Counted from the stretch's first letter, positions 25,841-34,950 are shown. The stretch is 46,711 nucleotides of DNA from Opitutaceae bacterium (GCA_027482905.1 JAIXVP010000368.1:1-46711), one strand, 5' to 3'. The notes: generated by a model not told the origin, from the sequence alone. Program-made: numbers and translations.

Positions 25841-28021
25841 TTAGCGCGCGGTCAAACTCGCGGCCTCGCGCCACAACAGCCGCGCGTTGATCCAATCGAA
25901 CCAGAAAACCCATCCCTGGGGAGTCGGATTTCCGGAGATCTGCGGGTCGCGAAAGTGCGCCTCGATCGCCGCGCTATCCCCCTGCACCAAGGCGCGCGCC
26001 TCGGCATCCCGTCCGAGTCGACGGAGAGCCATCGCCATCGTCATCCGCACCGAGATCAGACGCGGCACGTTCTGGTTTTGGTAGTCCAGCGACCTTTGGC
26101 CCCATCGCAACGCGCCCTCGGCGTCGCCCCGACGCTCGGCGTGGAGGGCGAGCACGAAACAGCGCCAGGCCTGGAGATAAGCGTCGGCGCCCGTCGCGGG
26201 ATCGGGCTCGCTCAAAGAGGCGGTCACGATGTCCGCCAGCGGCACCAGCGAGGCGAGCAGATCGGGCGAGGCCGGCGCCAGCAGACTGGCCTTGAGGATC
26301 TGTTCGGCCGGCAGCGGATTGCCCGTGCTCGCGAAACGCGCGACCGCCTCGCGCCGAAACGCGTCGTAGCGCGCGAGGTCGCCCTGCTCGCGCAGCGCGG
26401 AGGCGGCGGGCATGAGGCTGAAGGAGACGTTGTCCGAATCGGAGGCGTCCACCCGGGTGATCACCCGGGCGAGCGCGTAGTAGCGCAGCGCGGCGGCGTC
26501 CCAGCGCCCGGCCACGGCGTGCCATTCGCCAAGGTCGCGCAACACGCGGGCGCATTCCAGCGAGGGCCGCAGGAGCGGCTTCGGGATGTCCGCCACCAAC
26601 GCGTCCGCCTCGACGGTTTTGCCATAGCTGAGCAATACCGCCGCCTGGGCGATTTTTTCACCCGCCTCCGCCAGGGCGAGCAGACGGGTTTGCTCGCGCC
26701 GCGCCTCCCGCTCGCGCAGCAGCAGCCAGGTGGACGTTCCCAGGCCCGCGAGCAGCGTGAGCAGGACGAGCAGGCCGGCGATGAAGACGGCGCGGTTGCG
26801 ACGAACCAGCTTGCGCAGGCGGTAGACACGGCTCGGCGGCCGGGCCGAGACCATCTCGTTCGAGAGATGGCGGCGGATGTCGAGGGCGAGGCCGTTGGCG
26901 GTGTCGTAGCGTCGGCGCCGATCCTTCTCCAGCGCGGTGGCGACGATCCAGTCGAGATCCCCGCGAATCGCGGCCGGCAGGCGGGCCGGGTCCACCCGCC
27001 GCTGCTCCGCGACGGCGCGGAGTTCGGCCGGGGAAAGCGCGGCGAGCACGGACGAGGGACGAGGCGTCTCGCGCTCCCGCAGGATACGGCGCATCGTCTC
27101 CAATCCGGCCGATTCGAGTTCCCGCGGGTCGACGGGCGTGCGTCCGGTCAGCAACTCGTGCAGCAGCACCCCGAGACTGTAGATGTCGCTGCGCGTATCG
27201 AGGTCGGGGTTGCCGAGATCGGCCTGCTCCGGGCTCATGTAGGCGGGCGTCCCGATCAGATGGATGTTGGTGGTCAGGCCGATGTGCTCGCCGAGCCGGC
27301 TCTCCACCGCCTTGGCGATACCGAAATCGATGACCTTCGGCACCGGGTTGCCGTCCAGCATGGCGACCAGGATGTTGGAGGGCTTGATGTCGCGATGGAT
27401 GATGCCCTTCTGGTGGGCGTGCTGGATCGCGAGGCAGACCTGGACAAAAAGCTCCAGCCGCTGGGCGATGGTCAATCGGTGTCGCGCGCAATAATCCGTG
27501 ATCCGGATGCCCTCCACCAGCTCCATCGCGAAGTAAAGCCGGCCCGAGGCGGTCGCGCCGGCGTCCAGCACCCGGGCGATATGGGGATGGTCCATCAAGG
27601 CCAGCGCCTGGCGCTCGAGCTCGAATCGCGCGACCACGCTTTCCGAGTCCATGCCCAGGCGGATGATCTTCAACGCGACCAGGCGCCGCACCGGCTCCTG
27701 CTGCTCCGCCAGGTAGACCACGCCGCAACCGCCGGCGCCGAGGCGCTTCAAGAGCTTGTAGCGACCGATCAGGACGAGGGAGTCGCGCAGCAGATGGTCG
27801 GCCTCCGCCTGGATCGTCTCCGGGTCGCCGGCCCCCGGAGCGGTGGGGGGCGTGAGGAAGGCCTCGGCCGGTCCCTGCGCGGCGAGCAGTTCCTCCAACC
27901 GTCGGCGAAGCACCGGATCGTCCAGGCAGACCCGCTCCAAAAACGCCGCCCGATCCCGCGGCTCCCCGATCTCCAAGGCCTCCGCGAAGAGGGTTTTCTC
28001 CCGCTGGCGCAGGTCGCTCAT
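25841..28021 (-). CDS. Eukaryote-type serine/threonine protein kinase, membrane-anchored
   Basis: A 726-residue receptor-like kinase. An N-terminal helical segment (residues 1-80) is typical of planctomycete and verrucomicrobial kinases. The kinase domain spans about 87-380: glycine loop LGAGGCGVVYLA, Lys118 in VALK, catalytic Asp211 in HRDIKPSN, DFG at 232-234, and GTPAYMSPEQ. A single membrane segment lies at 411-435. The roughly 290-residue part beyond it is helical and TPR-like (LRRLGRDAEARALVQGD), probably the sensor. The ATG at 28021 overlaps the sigma gene stop (ATGA), so the two are co-translated. All catalytic residues are present, so it should be active. A longer frame upstream is a shadow of the sigma gene. 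Confidence 0.95.
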   Translation of the reverse strand: MSDLRQREKTLFAEALEIGEPRDRAAFLERVCLDDPVLRRRLEELLAAQGPAEAFLTPPTAPGAGDPETIQAEADHLLRDSLVLIGRYKLLKRLGAGGCGVVYLAEQQEPVRRLVALKIIRLGMDSESVVARFELERQALALMDHPHIARVLDAGATASGRLYFAMELVEGIRITDYCARHRLTIAQRLELFVQVCLAIQHAHQKGIIHRDIKPSNILVAMLDGNPVPKVIDFGIAKAVESRLGEHIGLTTNIHLIGTPAYMSPEQADLGNPDLDTRSDIYSLGVLLHELLTGRTPVDPRELESAGLETMRRILRERETPRPSSVLAALSPAELRAVAEQRRVDPARLPAAIRGDLDWIVATALEKDRRRRYDTANGLALDIRRHLSNEMVSARPPSRVYRLRKLVRRNRAVFIAGLLVLLTLLAGLGTSTWLLLREREARREQTRLLALAEAGEKIAQAAVLLSYGKTVEADALVADIPKPLLRPSLECARVLRDLGEWHAVAGRWDAAALRYYALARVITRVDASDSDNVSFSLMPAASALREQGDLARYDAFRREAVARFASTGNPLPAEQILKASLLAPASPDLLASLVPLADIVTASLSEPDPATGADAYLQAWRCFVLALHAERRGDAEGALRWGQRSLDYQNQNVPRLISVRMTMAMALRRLGRDAEARALVQGDSAAIEAHFRDPQISGNPTPQGWVFWFDWINARLLWREAASLTAR

Positions 28022-28620
28022 GGCGCGACCTCGCGTTCGGTCGGAGCGGCCGCGACCGCGGGTCCGTCGACCGCTTGGATGAGCCGGTAGAGACTGGCGC
28101 GGGCGTAGGCCCACTGGCGCTCGAGCGTGCGCTCGCTGACGCCGAGCACCGCGGCGGTCTCCTGGTTGGTGAAGCCGCCGAAAAATTTCAACGTGACCAG
28201 CCGCGCGCTCTCCGGGTCCTCGGCCTCCAATCGCACCAGGGCGTCGTTCACGATCAACACCCGCTCGTCCTGCTCGGGCGCGCTCAATTGCAGGTCGGCC
28301 AACTCCACCCGCTCGGGCCGGCTCCCGCGCTTGAGACTGGCCTTCTGGCGCGCGCGATCGACCAGGATATGGCGCATGGCCAGCGCGGCGGCCCGGAAAA
28401 AATGGTTGCGGTCGTTCCACTCGCGCCCGCGTTGGTGCATCAGACGAAGCCAGGCCTCGTGGACCAACGCGGTCGGCTGAAGCGTCACCCCCTCCGCCCC
28501 GCGCCGCAGCCGCTGCGAGGCCAGGTAACGCAGCTCGTCGTAAACCAGCGGCAGGAGCTTTTCGGGCGCGCACTCGGCGTGCCCGTCGCCCGCGTTCAAC
28601 TGGGTGGTGATCTCGCTCAT
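28018..28620 (-). CDS. ECF-like sigma factor (kinase-linked, TIGR02999-type)
   Basis: A 200-residue sigma factor of the group usually found beside Ser/Thr kinases. Region 2 holds the typical LLPLVYDELRYLASQRLRRG, then LQPTALVHEAWLRLM and HFFRAAALAMRHILVDRARQ. Region 4 is LEAEDPESARLVTLKFFGGF, then NQETAAVLGVSERTLERQWA with YARASLYRLI. I start at the ATG at 28620 (MSEITTQLN) because the family begins there; an ATG at 28671 would add 17 unrelated residues. The gene ends by an ATGA overlap with the kinase. The kinase may modify or control the sigma factor; such pairs lack a classical anti-sigma factor. It is divergent from the ABC exporter across a 205-nt gap. Confidence 0.93.
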   Translation of the reverse strand: MSEITTQLNAGDGHAECAPEKLLPLVYDELRYLASQRLRRGAEGVTLQPTALVHEAWLRLMHQRGREWNDRNHFFRAAALAMRHILVDRARQKASLKRGSRPERVELADLQLSAPEQDERVLIVNDALVRLEAEDPESARLVTLKFFGGFTNQETAAVLGVSERTLERQWAYARASLYRLIQAVDGPAVAAAPTEREVAP

Positions 28621-28741
28621 GACCGTTTGCCCGGTGTTCGTCCGCCAGGCGGCCGACCGGAGGGGAACCATGAAATCGGTTCGGGGCGCTCGACAATCTC
28701 TATGTTCCCCGGCGCCGCGGACCGATTCGCGGCCGGGCGAC

Positions 28742-28755
28742 GATTCATACAGTCA
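28742..28755 (+). promoter_or_regulatory. Shared motif GATTCATACAGTCA, copy 1
   Basis: This 14-mer occurs identically at 34945-34958. Here it ends 70 nt before the ABC exporter start at 28826 and lies about 120 nt before the divergent sigma start. TACAGT within it resembles a -10 hexamer, but no good -35 sits 17 nt away. A regulator or alternative-sigma site is possible. Confidence 0.45.
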
Positions 28756-28825
28756 ACTTCCGCCGTCGTCGCCGCGCGTCCCCGAAGCGTGACTCTCGTC
28801 CGACTTGCCCGACCGGACCCCGCCC

Positions 28826-30571
28826 ATGCCTCCCAGCCCCGCCCCGCTGCCCGCCAGTCTCCCGCGTTTCCTCTGGTCCCAGCGCCGCGCGTTCCTGCCC
28901 GGTCTCGGCGTCGCGCTCCTGCGCATCGTCACCATCGCCCCGCTGCCCGTCATTTTCCAACGCATCCTCGACGTCCACGTCCCCGCCAAGGATGTGCGCG
29001 GAATCCTCCTGCTCTCCGCCCTCACCGTCGGCCTGCTCGTCCTCCACCAAATCGCCAGCGTGCGCGGCGCCTCCCTGCTCGGCACCGCCGTCTCGCGCGT
29101 CGTCCTGGAGCTGCGCGCCCGCATTTTCCACAAGGTCCAGTTCCTGAGCTTCGGCTACCTCGACCGCCAGCAAACCGGCCGCCTGCTGTCCAAATATGCC
29201 TTCGATACCCAGAAGGTCGAGGGCGTGATGATGCCGGTGTTGAACGGCTTCATCCCGGACACGCTCTACAGCCTGCTCACCTTCGGCGTGCTCGTCGCGC
29301 TAAACTGGCCCCTCGCCCTCGTCGTGGTGCTGATGCTTCCGGTCTTCGCCTTCATGCGCGCCCGCTACTTCGCCCGCTTCCGGACCAAGAACGAGGCCAA
29401 CCGCATCGCCCAGGAACACCTCACCGGCTCGGCCAGCGAGTTGTTCACCGCGCTGAAACTGGTTCGCGTCTACGGCGAGGAGGCCCGCGCCGCCGACACC
29501 CTCGCGGCGGGCAACGACGCCGTCGCCCGCTCCCGGGTGGAGTTGATCGCGGTGTCGTCCAGCTTCGGCGCCTTCAGCTTCGCCGCGATCAAGGTCCTCT
29601 CGCTCATCGTCGTCGCCGGCGGCGCCCTGCTCACCATCCACGGACAGGTCAGCATCGGCGCGGTCATCGCCTTCGTCGCCGGCGTGCCCATCCTGGTGAA
29701 CCCGATCCAGATGTTCGCGAGCGTGAGCGAACAATACTTCACCGCCGAGGCCGGCTACCGCAGCGTGAACGAACTGCTCGACGCGCCCTACGTCGAGGAA
29801 TGGCACGGGACCGTCCGCCCGGAGCCGCTGCGCGGACGCATCACCTTCGACCGCGTGCAGTTTCACTACCCCGACAACGCGCGCGGCGCGATCAACGACC
29901 TCTCGCTCGACCTCGCGCCCGGCGAGAAGGTCGCCTTCGTCGGCCCCTCCGGCGCCGGCAAAAGCACCCTGGCCAATCTCCTCCTCGGTCTGCATCGCCC
30001 CCAATCCGGCGAGATCCGCATCGATGGCGTGGCCCAGGCCGACCTCGACCTGCGCTGGTTCCGCCGCCGCACCGCGCTCGTCATGCAGGAGAGTCCGCTG
30101 CTCTCCGGCACGGTGGCCGACAACCTCCGCTTCGCCCGCACCGACGCCACCGACGAGGAGGTTCAAGCCGCCGCCCGCCTCGCCCACGCCGAGGAATTCA
30201 TCCTCCGCCTGCCCGAGGACTACGCCACCCGGATCGGCGAACGCGGCGCGCTGCTCTCCGGCGGCCAGCGCCAGCGCCTCGCCATCGCCCGGGCTCTGCT
30301 GCGCGACCCCGCCGTGCTCATCCTCGACGAACCCACCTCGGCGCTCGATTACGAAAGCGAACGGCTGATCCAGCAGGCCCTGGACAACCTCGCCCGCGGT
30401 CGCACGGTGATCACGATCGCACACCGCCTCAGCACGATCCGCCACGCCGATCGGATCGTGGTGCTGAACGAGGGCCGCATCGTCGAACAGGGCACCTTCG
30501 CGCAACTCTCCGCCGCCGGCGGCTATTTCGCCCAGCTCCTCGCCTCCGGCGAAACCGGCCTCGCCACCTGA
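28826..30571 (+). CDS. ABC exporter, fused permease and ATPase (MsbA/LmrA-like)
   Basis: A 581-residue half-transporter that should work as a homodimer in the inner membrane. The N-terminal 330 residues carry six membrane segments with the type-1 exporter coupling region (FLSFGYLDRQQTGRLLSKYA). The ATPase has Walker A GPSGAGKST, signature LLSGGQRQR, Walker B VLILDEPTSALD and H-loop IAHRLST. The ATG at 28826 is used; an upstream TTG at 28805 is possible but adds only seven residues. The substrate is unknown: lipid, drug or peptide export is typical, and sugar import is not expected. It precedes the second GH35 gene by 23 nt, so it may be co-transcribed with the downstream hydrolases. Confidence 0.93.
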   Translation: MPPSPAPLPASLPRFLWSQRRAFLPGLGVALLRIVTIAPLPVIFQRILDVHVPAKDVRGILLLSALTVGLLVLHQIASVRGASLLGTAVSRVVLELRARIFHKVQFLSFGYLDRQQTGRLLSKYAFDTQKVEGVMMPVLNGFIPDTLYSLLTFGVLVALNWPLALVVVLMLPVFAFMRARYFARFRTKNEANRIAQEHLTGSASELFTALKLVRVYGEEARAADTLAAGNDAVARSRVELIAVSSSFGAFSFAAIKVLSLIVVAGGALLTIHGQVSIGAVIAFVAGVPILVNPIQMFASVSEQYFTAEAGYRSVNELLDAPYVEEWHGTVRPEPLRGRITFDRVQFHYPDNARGAINDLSLDLAPGEKVAFVGPSGAGKSTLANLLLGLHRPQSGEIRIDGVAQADLDLRWFRRRTALVMQESPLLSGTVADNLRFARTDATDEEVQAAARLAHAEEFILRLPEDYATRIGERGALLSGGQRQRLAIARALLRDPAVLILDEPTSALDYESERLIQQALDNLARGRTVITIAHRLSTIRHADRIVVLNEGRIVEQGTFAQLSAAGGYFAQLLASGETGLAT

Positions 30572-30594
30572 AAGCCACGACTTCGCTTCCCTCC

Positions 30595-31743
30595 ATGCCC
30601 CGCTTAACCATTCCGTTCACCCCGGTCGCGACCGCCGAGACCTACCAACTCGGCACCACCCAAAACCCCGCCGGCTCGACCATCGGCGTTGATCCGCTCA
30701 GCCTGCGGCTCGACGGCGAGCGCTGGATGCCCGTCATGGGAGAGTTCCACTACACCCGCTTCCCCGCCGCCGGCTGGCGCGAGGAGTTGCTGAAAATGAG
30801 GGCCGGCGGGATCGACGCCGTCGCGACCTACGTTTTCTGGATTCATCACGAGGAGGTCGAAGGCGAGTTCAACTGGACCGGCGACCGCGACCTGCGCCGC
30901 TTCGTCGCCGCCGCCGGCGAGGTCGGTCTGAAGGTCGTCGCGCGTCTCGGCCCCTGGTGCCACGGCGAGGTGCGCAACGGCGGCCTGCCGGACTGGGTGG
31001 TGGAAAGCTTCGGCGACGCCGCCCGCACCGACGCCCCCGCCTACCTCGAGTCCGTCCGCCGCCATTTCGGCGCCATCGCCGCCCAGCTTGACGGCCTGCT
31101 CTGGAAACAGGGCGGCCCCATCGTGGCCTTCCAGATCGAGAACGAATACGGCGGGCCCGCCGAACACCTCCTTACCCTGAAGCGCCTCGCCCGCGAGGTC
31201 GGGCTCGACGCCCCGCTCTACACCCGCACCGGCTGGCCCGACCTCGCCACGCCCCTGCCCTTCGGCGAACTCCTTCCACTCTACGGAGCCTACCCCGAGG
31301 GTTTTTGGGACCGCGACCTCGCGCCCATGCCCGGCTTTTACCCCGCCGGTTTCCGTTTCTCCCCGCTGCGCACCGACGCCGCCATCGCCACCGACCTGCT
31401 GGGCGAACGCGCGGCCGCCGACGCCGCCGACACCACCCGCTACCCCTTCCTCACCTGCGAGCTCGGCGGCGGCATGATGAGCAGCTACCACCGCCGCATC
31501 CGCATCGATCCACGCGACATCGAGTCGGTCGTCCTCACCAAGCTCGGCTCGGGCGGCAACCTGCCCGGCTACTACATGTATCACGGCGGCCTCAATCCCG
31601 ACGGCCTCACCTCCCTGCAAGAATCGCAGGCGACGCACTACTGGAACGATCTCCCGGAAAAAAACTACGACTTCCAGGCCCCGCTCGGCGCCGCCGGCCA
31701 GCTTCGCCCGCACTACCACCGCCTGCGCCGCCTCCATCTTTAA
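30595..31743 (+). pseudogene. GH35 beta-galactosidase, catalytic part, cut by an in-frame stop
   Basis: A 382-codon reading frame with a full GH35 barrel and no signal peptide, so the original enzyme was probably cytosolic. It has LRLDGERWMPVMGEFHYTRF, acid/base Glu184 in GGPIVAFQIENEY, and nucleophile Glu289 in FLTCELGGGM. It ends abruptly after LRPHYHRLRRLHL at a TAA that opens an A-rich stretch. The same frame continues with matching GH35 sequence to 32901, so an intact gene would code for about 768 residues. Either the gene is broken, or the A-rich stretch is a sequence error. The catalytic half might still fold alone, but the missing beta domains make activity doubtful. Confidence 0.8.
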
Positions 31744-31762
31744 AAAAAAAAAAACAAAAAAA
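31741..31762 (+). other. A-rich tract with stop codon inside the GH35 gene
   Basis: The stretch is T, thirteen A, C, seven A, in a neighbourhood near 70 percent GC. It introduces TAA at 31741 and would otherwise read Lys/Asn codons. The frame before and after is the same. The eight codons from the stop to the next recognisable residues correspond in number to the FLxDFGPx-type segment I expect between LHL and LA in this GH35 group. On the minus strand it reads as a long T-run preceded by the GC-rich hairpin at 31768-31781. Confidence 0.8.
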
Positions 31763-32901
31763 TCCTCGCCGGCCAGCCGGCTCATTTTCCCACCGAACGC
31801 CCGGCCTCGCGCGACGACACCTCGACCCTGCGCTGGTCGGCGCGCTCGGACGGCCGCTCGGGATTCGTATTCGTGAACAACTACGAGCGCCTGCGCCCCC
31901 TCGCCGCCAAATCGGACGTGCGCTTCGTCCTCGATTTGTCCGGCGGTCGGATCGAGTTTCCCTCCTCTCCCGCCACGATCCCGGCCGACTCCGCCTGCAT
32001 CTGGCCCTTCGGGCTCGAAGTCGCGCCCGGCGTCCGCCTCGACCACGCCACCGCGCAGCTCCTCTGCTCGCTCGACGAGGGTAACACCCGCACCGTCTTC
32101 TTCGCCGCCACCCCGGGCGTTCCCGCCGAGTTTGCGTTCAACGGCTCCGCTCCCGCCCTCCTCACTCCCGGCCGCGATGTTGCCCTCTCCGTCCAGGGTT
32201 CCGGCGAAACCACGCTCCGCATCGTGCTGCTCGACGCGGCCGACAGCCTCGCGCTCTGGAAGGACACCTGGCGCGGCCGCGAACGCGTTTTTCTCACGCG
32301 CGCCGGCCTGGTGGTCGACGGCGACGCGCTGCGCCTGGGGGCCGAGATCGCCGCCGACCTGGCCCTCGCCGTGTTCCCGCCGCTCGATCCAACCGCGCCG
32401 CTCGACGGCGTTTTTCAACCGCTGCGGTTCACGCCGCCGCCCACCCGCCCGTCGCCTCCGCTCCTTGAACCCGTGTGTCTCCGCGCCGCCGGCCCGGCCC
32501 GCGAGATCCCGCTCGGCTGGACAACCCCGCCCGTCGCCGTCGCCCCGGTCGACGCCGACTTCGCCGCCGCCGCCGCGTGGCGCATCGTCCTGCCCGCCGG
32601 CCTCGATGTAGCCGCGACCCCGCTCCTGCGCTTGCGCTACACCGGCGACGTCGCCCGCGTCCGCGTCGGCGATCGCCTCGTGCTGGACGACTTTTTCAAC
32701 GGCGACGTGCTCGAACTCGACCTCGTCCGCCACGCCGCCGCGCTCGACGCCGGCGCCGCCCTCACCGTGGAGATTCTGCCGCTGCGGGCCGATGCGCCCA
32801 TCCTCCTGCCCGCCGGCGCCCGTCCCGCGGTCGGCTCGCCGCCGGTCGCATGCCTCGCCGCCGGCGAACTCGTTCCCCGTCACCATGGGTTTTTCAGCTG
32901 A
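31744..32901 (+). pseudogene. GH35 beta-galactosidase, C-terminal beta domains (detached part)
   Basis: This continues the frame of the catalytic part beyond the TAA. LAGQPAHFPTERPASRDDTS, then LRWSARSDGRSGFVFVNNYE, is the conserved link from barrel to beta domain in this GH35 group. Beta-rich modules follow (IEFPSSPATIPADSACIWPF; LLRLRYTGDVARVRVGDRLV with LDDFFNGDVLELDL). A GTG at 31873 could start a separate protein, but it lies in the middle of a conserved strand (FVFVNNYERL), so independent expression of a stable product is unlikely. The end overlaps the next gene by 17 nt. Confidence 0.8.
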
Positions 32902-33952
32902 AAATCCGCCGCGTCGCCTCGCCCGGGCCGCCCTCCACGCCACCGTTTTCCTGCTCTCGCTCATGCCCGCCTCCGCCCAGTCGCCCGTTTTCCCCGCCGC
33001 CGCGCGCCCGCTGTTCCGCGATCCCGTCCACGACGGCGCCGCCGATCCCGTCGTCGTCTGGAATCCCCGCGCCGCCGCCTGGTGGATGTTCTACACCAAC
33101 CGCCGCGCCAACGACCCCGCGATCCCCGACATCGCCTGGGTCCACGGCACCCGCCTCGGTATCGCCGAGTCGCGCGACGCCGGCGCGACCTGGATATACC
33201 GCGGCGTGGCCGCCATCGATCTGCCGCCCGCGCTCGGAGCCTCCGCGACCATCACGCACTGGGCGCCCGAGATCGTCGCGCACGCGGGCCTGTTCCACAT
33301 GTATCTCACCGTGGTCCCGGGCGTATTCACCGACTGGCAACACCCGCGGGCCCTCGTCCACCTGACCAGCCCGGACCTCGAAACCTGGACCTACCGCTCC
33401 ACTCTCTCGCTCAGGTCGGACCGCGTGATCGACGCCTGCGTGCTGCGCCTGCCGGATGGGCGCTGGCGCATGTGGTATAACGACGAACGCGCCGGGAAGG
33501 CCATCAACGCCGCAGAGAGCCACGACCTCTTTACCTGGACCGACCTCGGCCTGGTCGATCTCCCCTCACGCCGGCCGGGCGAGGGTCCGAAGGTGTTTCG
33601 CTTCGCCGACGCCTTCTGGATGATCGTGGACGAGTGGCGCGGCCTCGCCGTCTATCGCTCCGCCGACGCCGTGGCCTGGACCCGGCAACCCGGGGAGAAT
33701 CTGCTCGCCCGCGCCGGCGCCGGGCCCGACGACGCGTCCATCGGCAACCACGCCGACGTGGTGGTGAACGCGGGCCGCGCGTGGATTTTCTACTTCACCC
33801 ATCCCGAGCGTCCGGTCGAAGGCGAACCCGCCCCGGGAGCGCAAACCCGCCGCAGCACCCTCCATGTCGCCGAGCTCGTGCTCGGACCCGAAGGTCGCCT
33901 CGCCTGCGACCGCGACGCCTCCGCCGACATTTCCCTTCTGCCGCCGCCATGA
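32885..33952 (+). CDS. Secreted GH43-like five-bladed propeller glycosidase
   Basis: A 355-residue protein with a signal peptide (residues about 10-32, ALHATVFLLSLMPASAQ). The repeated blade motifs are those of the GH43/GH32-type propeller fold: DGAADPVVVWNPRAAAWWMF, ITHWAPEIVAHAGLFHMYLT, DACVLRLPDGRWRMWYND and GEGPKVFRFADAFWMIVDEW. Candidate catalytic residues are Asp54, Asp183 and Glu233, spaced as in GH43. The match to well-known arabinanase subfamilies is weak, so the linkage cut is unknown. The ATG at 32885 opens the signal peptide and overlaps the preceding gene end. The stop overlaps the start of the next GH43 gene by ATGA. Confidence 0.8.
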   Translation: MGFSAENPPRRLARAALHATVFLLSLMPASAQSPVFPAAARPLFRDPVHDGAADPVVVWNPRAAAWWMFYTNRRANDPAIPDIAWVHGTRLGIAESRDAGATWIYRGVAAIDLPPALGASATITHWAPEIVAHAGLFHMYLTVVPGVFTDWQHPRALVHLTSPDLETWTYRSTLSLRSDRVIDACVLRLPDGRWRMWYNDERAGKAINAAESHDLFTWTDLGLVDLPSRRPGEGPKVFRFADAFWMIVDEWRGLAVYRSADAVAWTRQPGENLLARAGAGPDDASIGNHADVVVNAGRAWIFYFTHPERPVEGEPAPGAQTRRSTLHVAELVLGPEGRLACDRDASADISLLPPP

Positions 33953-34923
33953 ACCCGCGTCGCGGCCCCCTCCTCCTCATCCTGGCCGCCGGATTTTTCG
34001 CCGGAGCCGGTCCCGCCTCGGCCGCCGAGCCGCCCGGACGCCGCTCCCTGCGTATCCACGATCCGTCCACGATTGTCGCCGCCGACGGCGCCTTCTGGAT
34101 CTTCGGCACCGGCAAACGCGTTCTCTCCGCCAAATCCACCGACCTGCTCGCCTGGACTCGCCTGGGGCCGGCGTTGACCGAGGCGCCCGCCTGGGCCGGC
34201 GCGATCGCCCCGGGCAACAAAAACGCCCACTACTGGGCCCCCGACGTCATCAAGATCGGCGACCGCTACCACCTCTATTACTCGGTCTCCGAGTTTGGCA
34301 AAAACACCTCCGCCATCGCCCTCGCCACCTCGCCCACCCTCGATCCTTCCGCACCCGACCACCGCTGGATAGACCGGGGCATCGTGATCCGCTCCGGCGC
34401 GAGCGACGATTTCAACGCCATCGATCCCTCCGTCCTGCTCGACGCCGACGGCCGCCTCTGGATGGCCTTCGGCTCGTTTTGGGGCGGACTCTTCCTGGTC
34501 GAACTCGATCCCGAGACCGGTCTGCGCCTCGCCCCGGACTCCGCGCTTCACCACCTCGCCGACTCCGCCGAGATCGAGGCGCCCACCCTGGTCCGGCGCG
34601 GCGATTACCACTACCTTTTTGTCAACGAAGGCCTCTGCTGCCGGGGCAAGGCCAGCACCTACCGCATTCGCGTCGGCCGCAGCCGCGTTGTCACCGGTCC
34701 CTACCTCGACGACCAGGGCCGCGATCTGCGCGCGGGCGGCGGACGCGAATTCCTCGGCACCTCGGGCGATTTCATCGGCCCGGGGCACCCCACGATTTTG
34801 CATGAAAACGGCCGCGAATGGGTCGCCGTGCATTTTTACGACGGCTCCCACGACGGCCAGCCCACCCTCGCCCTCCGCCGCCTCGCGTGGACCGACGACG
34901 GCTGGCCCCGCGTCGTCGACTGA
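33949..34923 (+). CDS. Endo-alpha-1,5-L-arabinanase, family GH43
   Basis: A 324-residue secreted propeller enzyme that cuts the arabinan backbone internally. A signal peptide covers residues 1-26. The catalytic triad is clear: Asp38 in RIHDPSTI, Asp159 in NAIDPSV, Glu210 in EIEAPTLV. The surroundings NAHYWAPDVIKIGDRYHLYY and FGSFWGGLFLVELDPETG are arabinanase hallmarks, and the length is usual for a single-domain arabinanase. The ATG at 33949 overlaps the previous stop. It would supply oligosaccharides to the arabinofuranosidases encoded upstream. Confidence 0.95.
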   Translation: MNPRRGPLLLILAAGFFAGAGPASAAEPPGRRSLRIHDPSTIVAADGAFWIFGTGKRVLSAKSTDLLAWTRLGPALTEAPAWAGAIAPGNKNAHYWAPDVIKIGDRYHLYYSVSEFGKNTSAIALATSPTLDPSAPDHRWIDRGIVIRSGASDDFNAIDPSVLLDADGRLWMAFGSFWGGLFLVELDPETGLRLAPDSALHHLADSAEIEAPTLVRRGDYHYLFVNEGLCCRGKASTYRIRVGRSRVVTGPYLDDQGRDLRAGGGREFLGTSGDFIGPGHPTILHENGREWVAVHFYDGSHDGQPTLALRRLAWTDDGWPRVVD

Positions 34924-34950
34924 ATCCGCCCGCTCTTTGCGCCGGATTCA
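34921..34950 (+). terminator. Hairpin over the arabinanase stop codon
   Basis: TGAATCCG (34921-34928, including the TGA stop) pairs perfectly with CGGATTCA (34943-34950) around a 14-nt interior that can add a short CGC/GCG stem. No T-run follows. Its right arm is shared with the GATTCATACAGTCA motif, so termination of the upstream run and initiation of the PL11 message may be linked. Confidence 0.4.

Noticed and set aside
25841-28696. 951-residue version of the kinase
   Set aside because: The extra 225 residues are an Arg-rich shadow of the overlapping sigma gene; the true start is the ATGA overlap at 28021.
31741-31762. Transcriptional slippage or programmed frameshifting on the A-run as a rescue of GH35
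   Set aside because: The TAA precedes the A-run, and the frames before and after are identical, so slippage within the A-run cannot remove the stop. A +1 shift at CTT-TAA would put the downstream part out of frame unless a second compensating event occurred.
30604-32964. 786-codon open frame on the minus strand that reads through the A-rich tract
   Set aside because: Low-complexity Gly/Val/Glu shadow with no motif. Its openness across the tract is explained by the T-run encoding Phe/Val on that strand.
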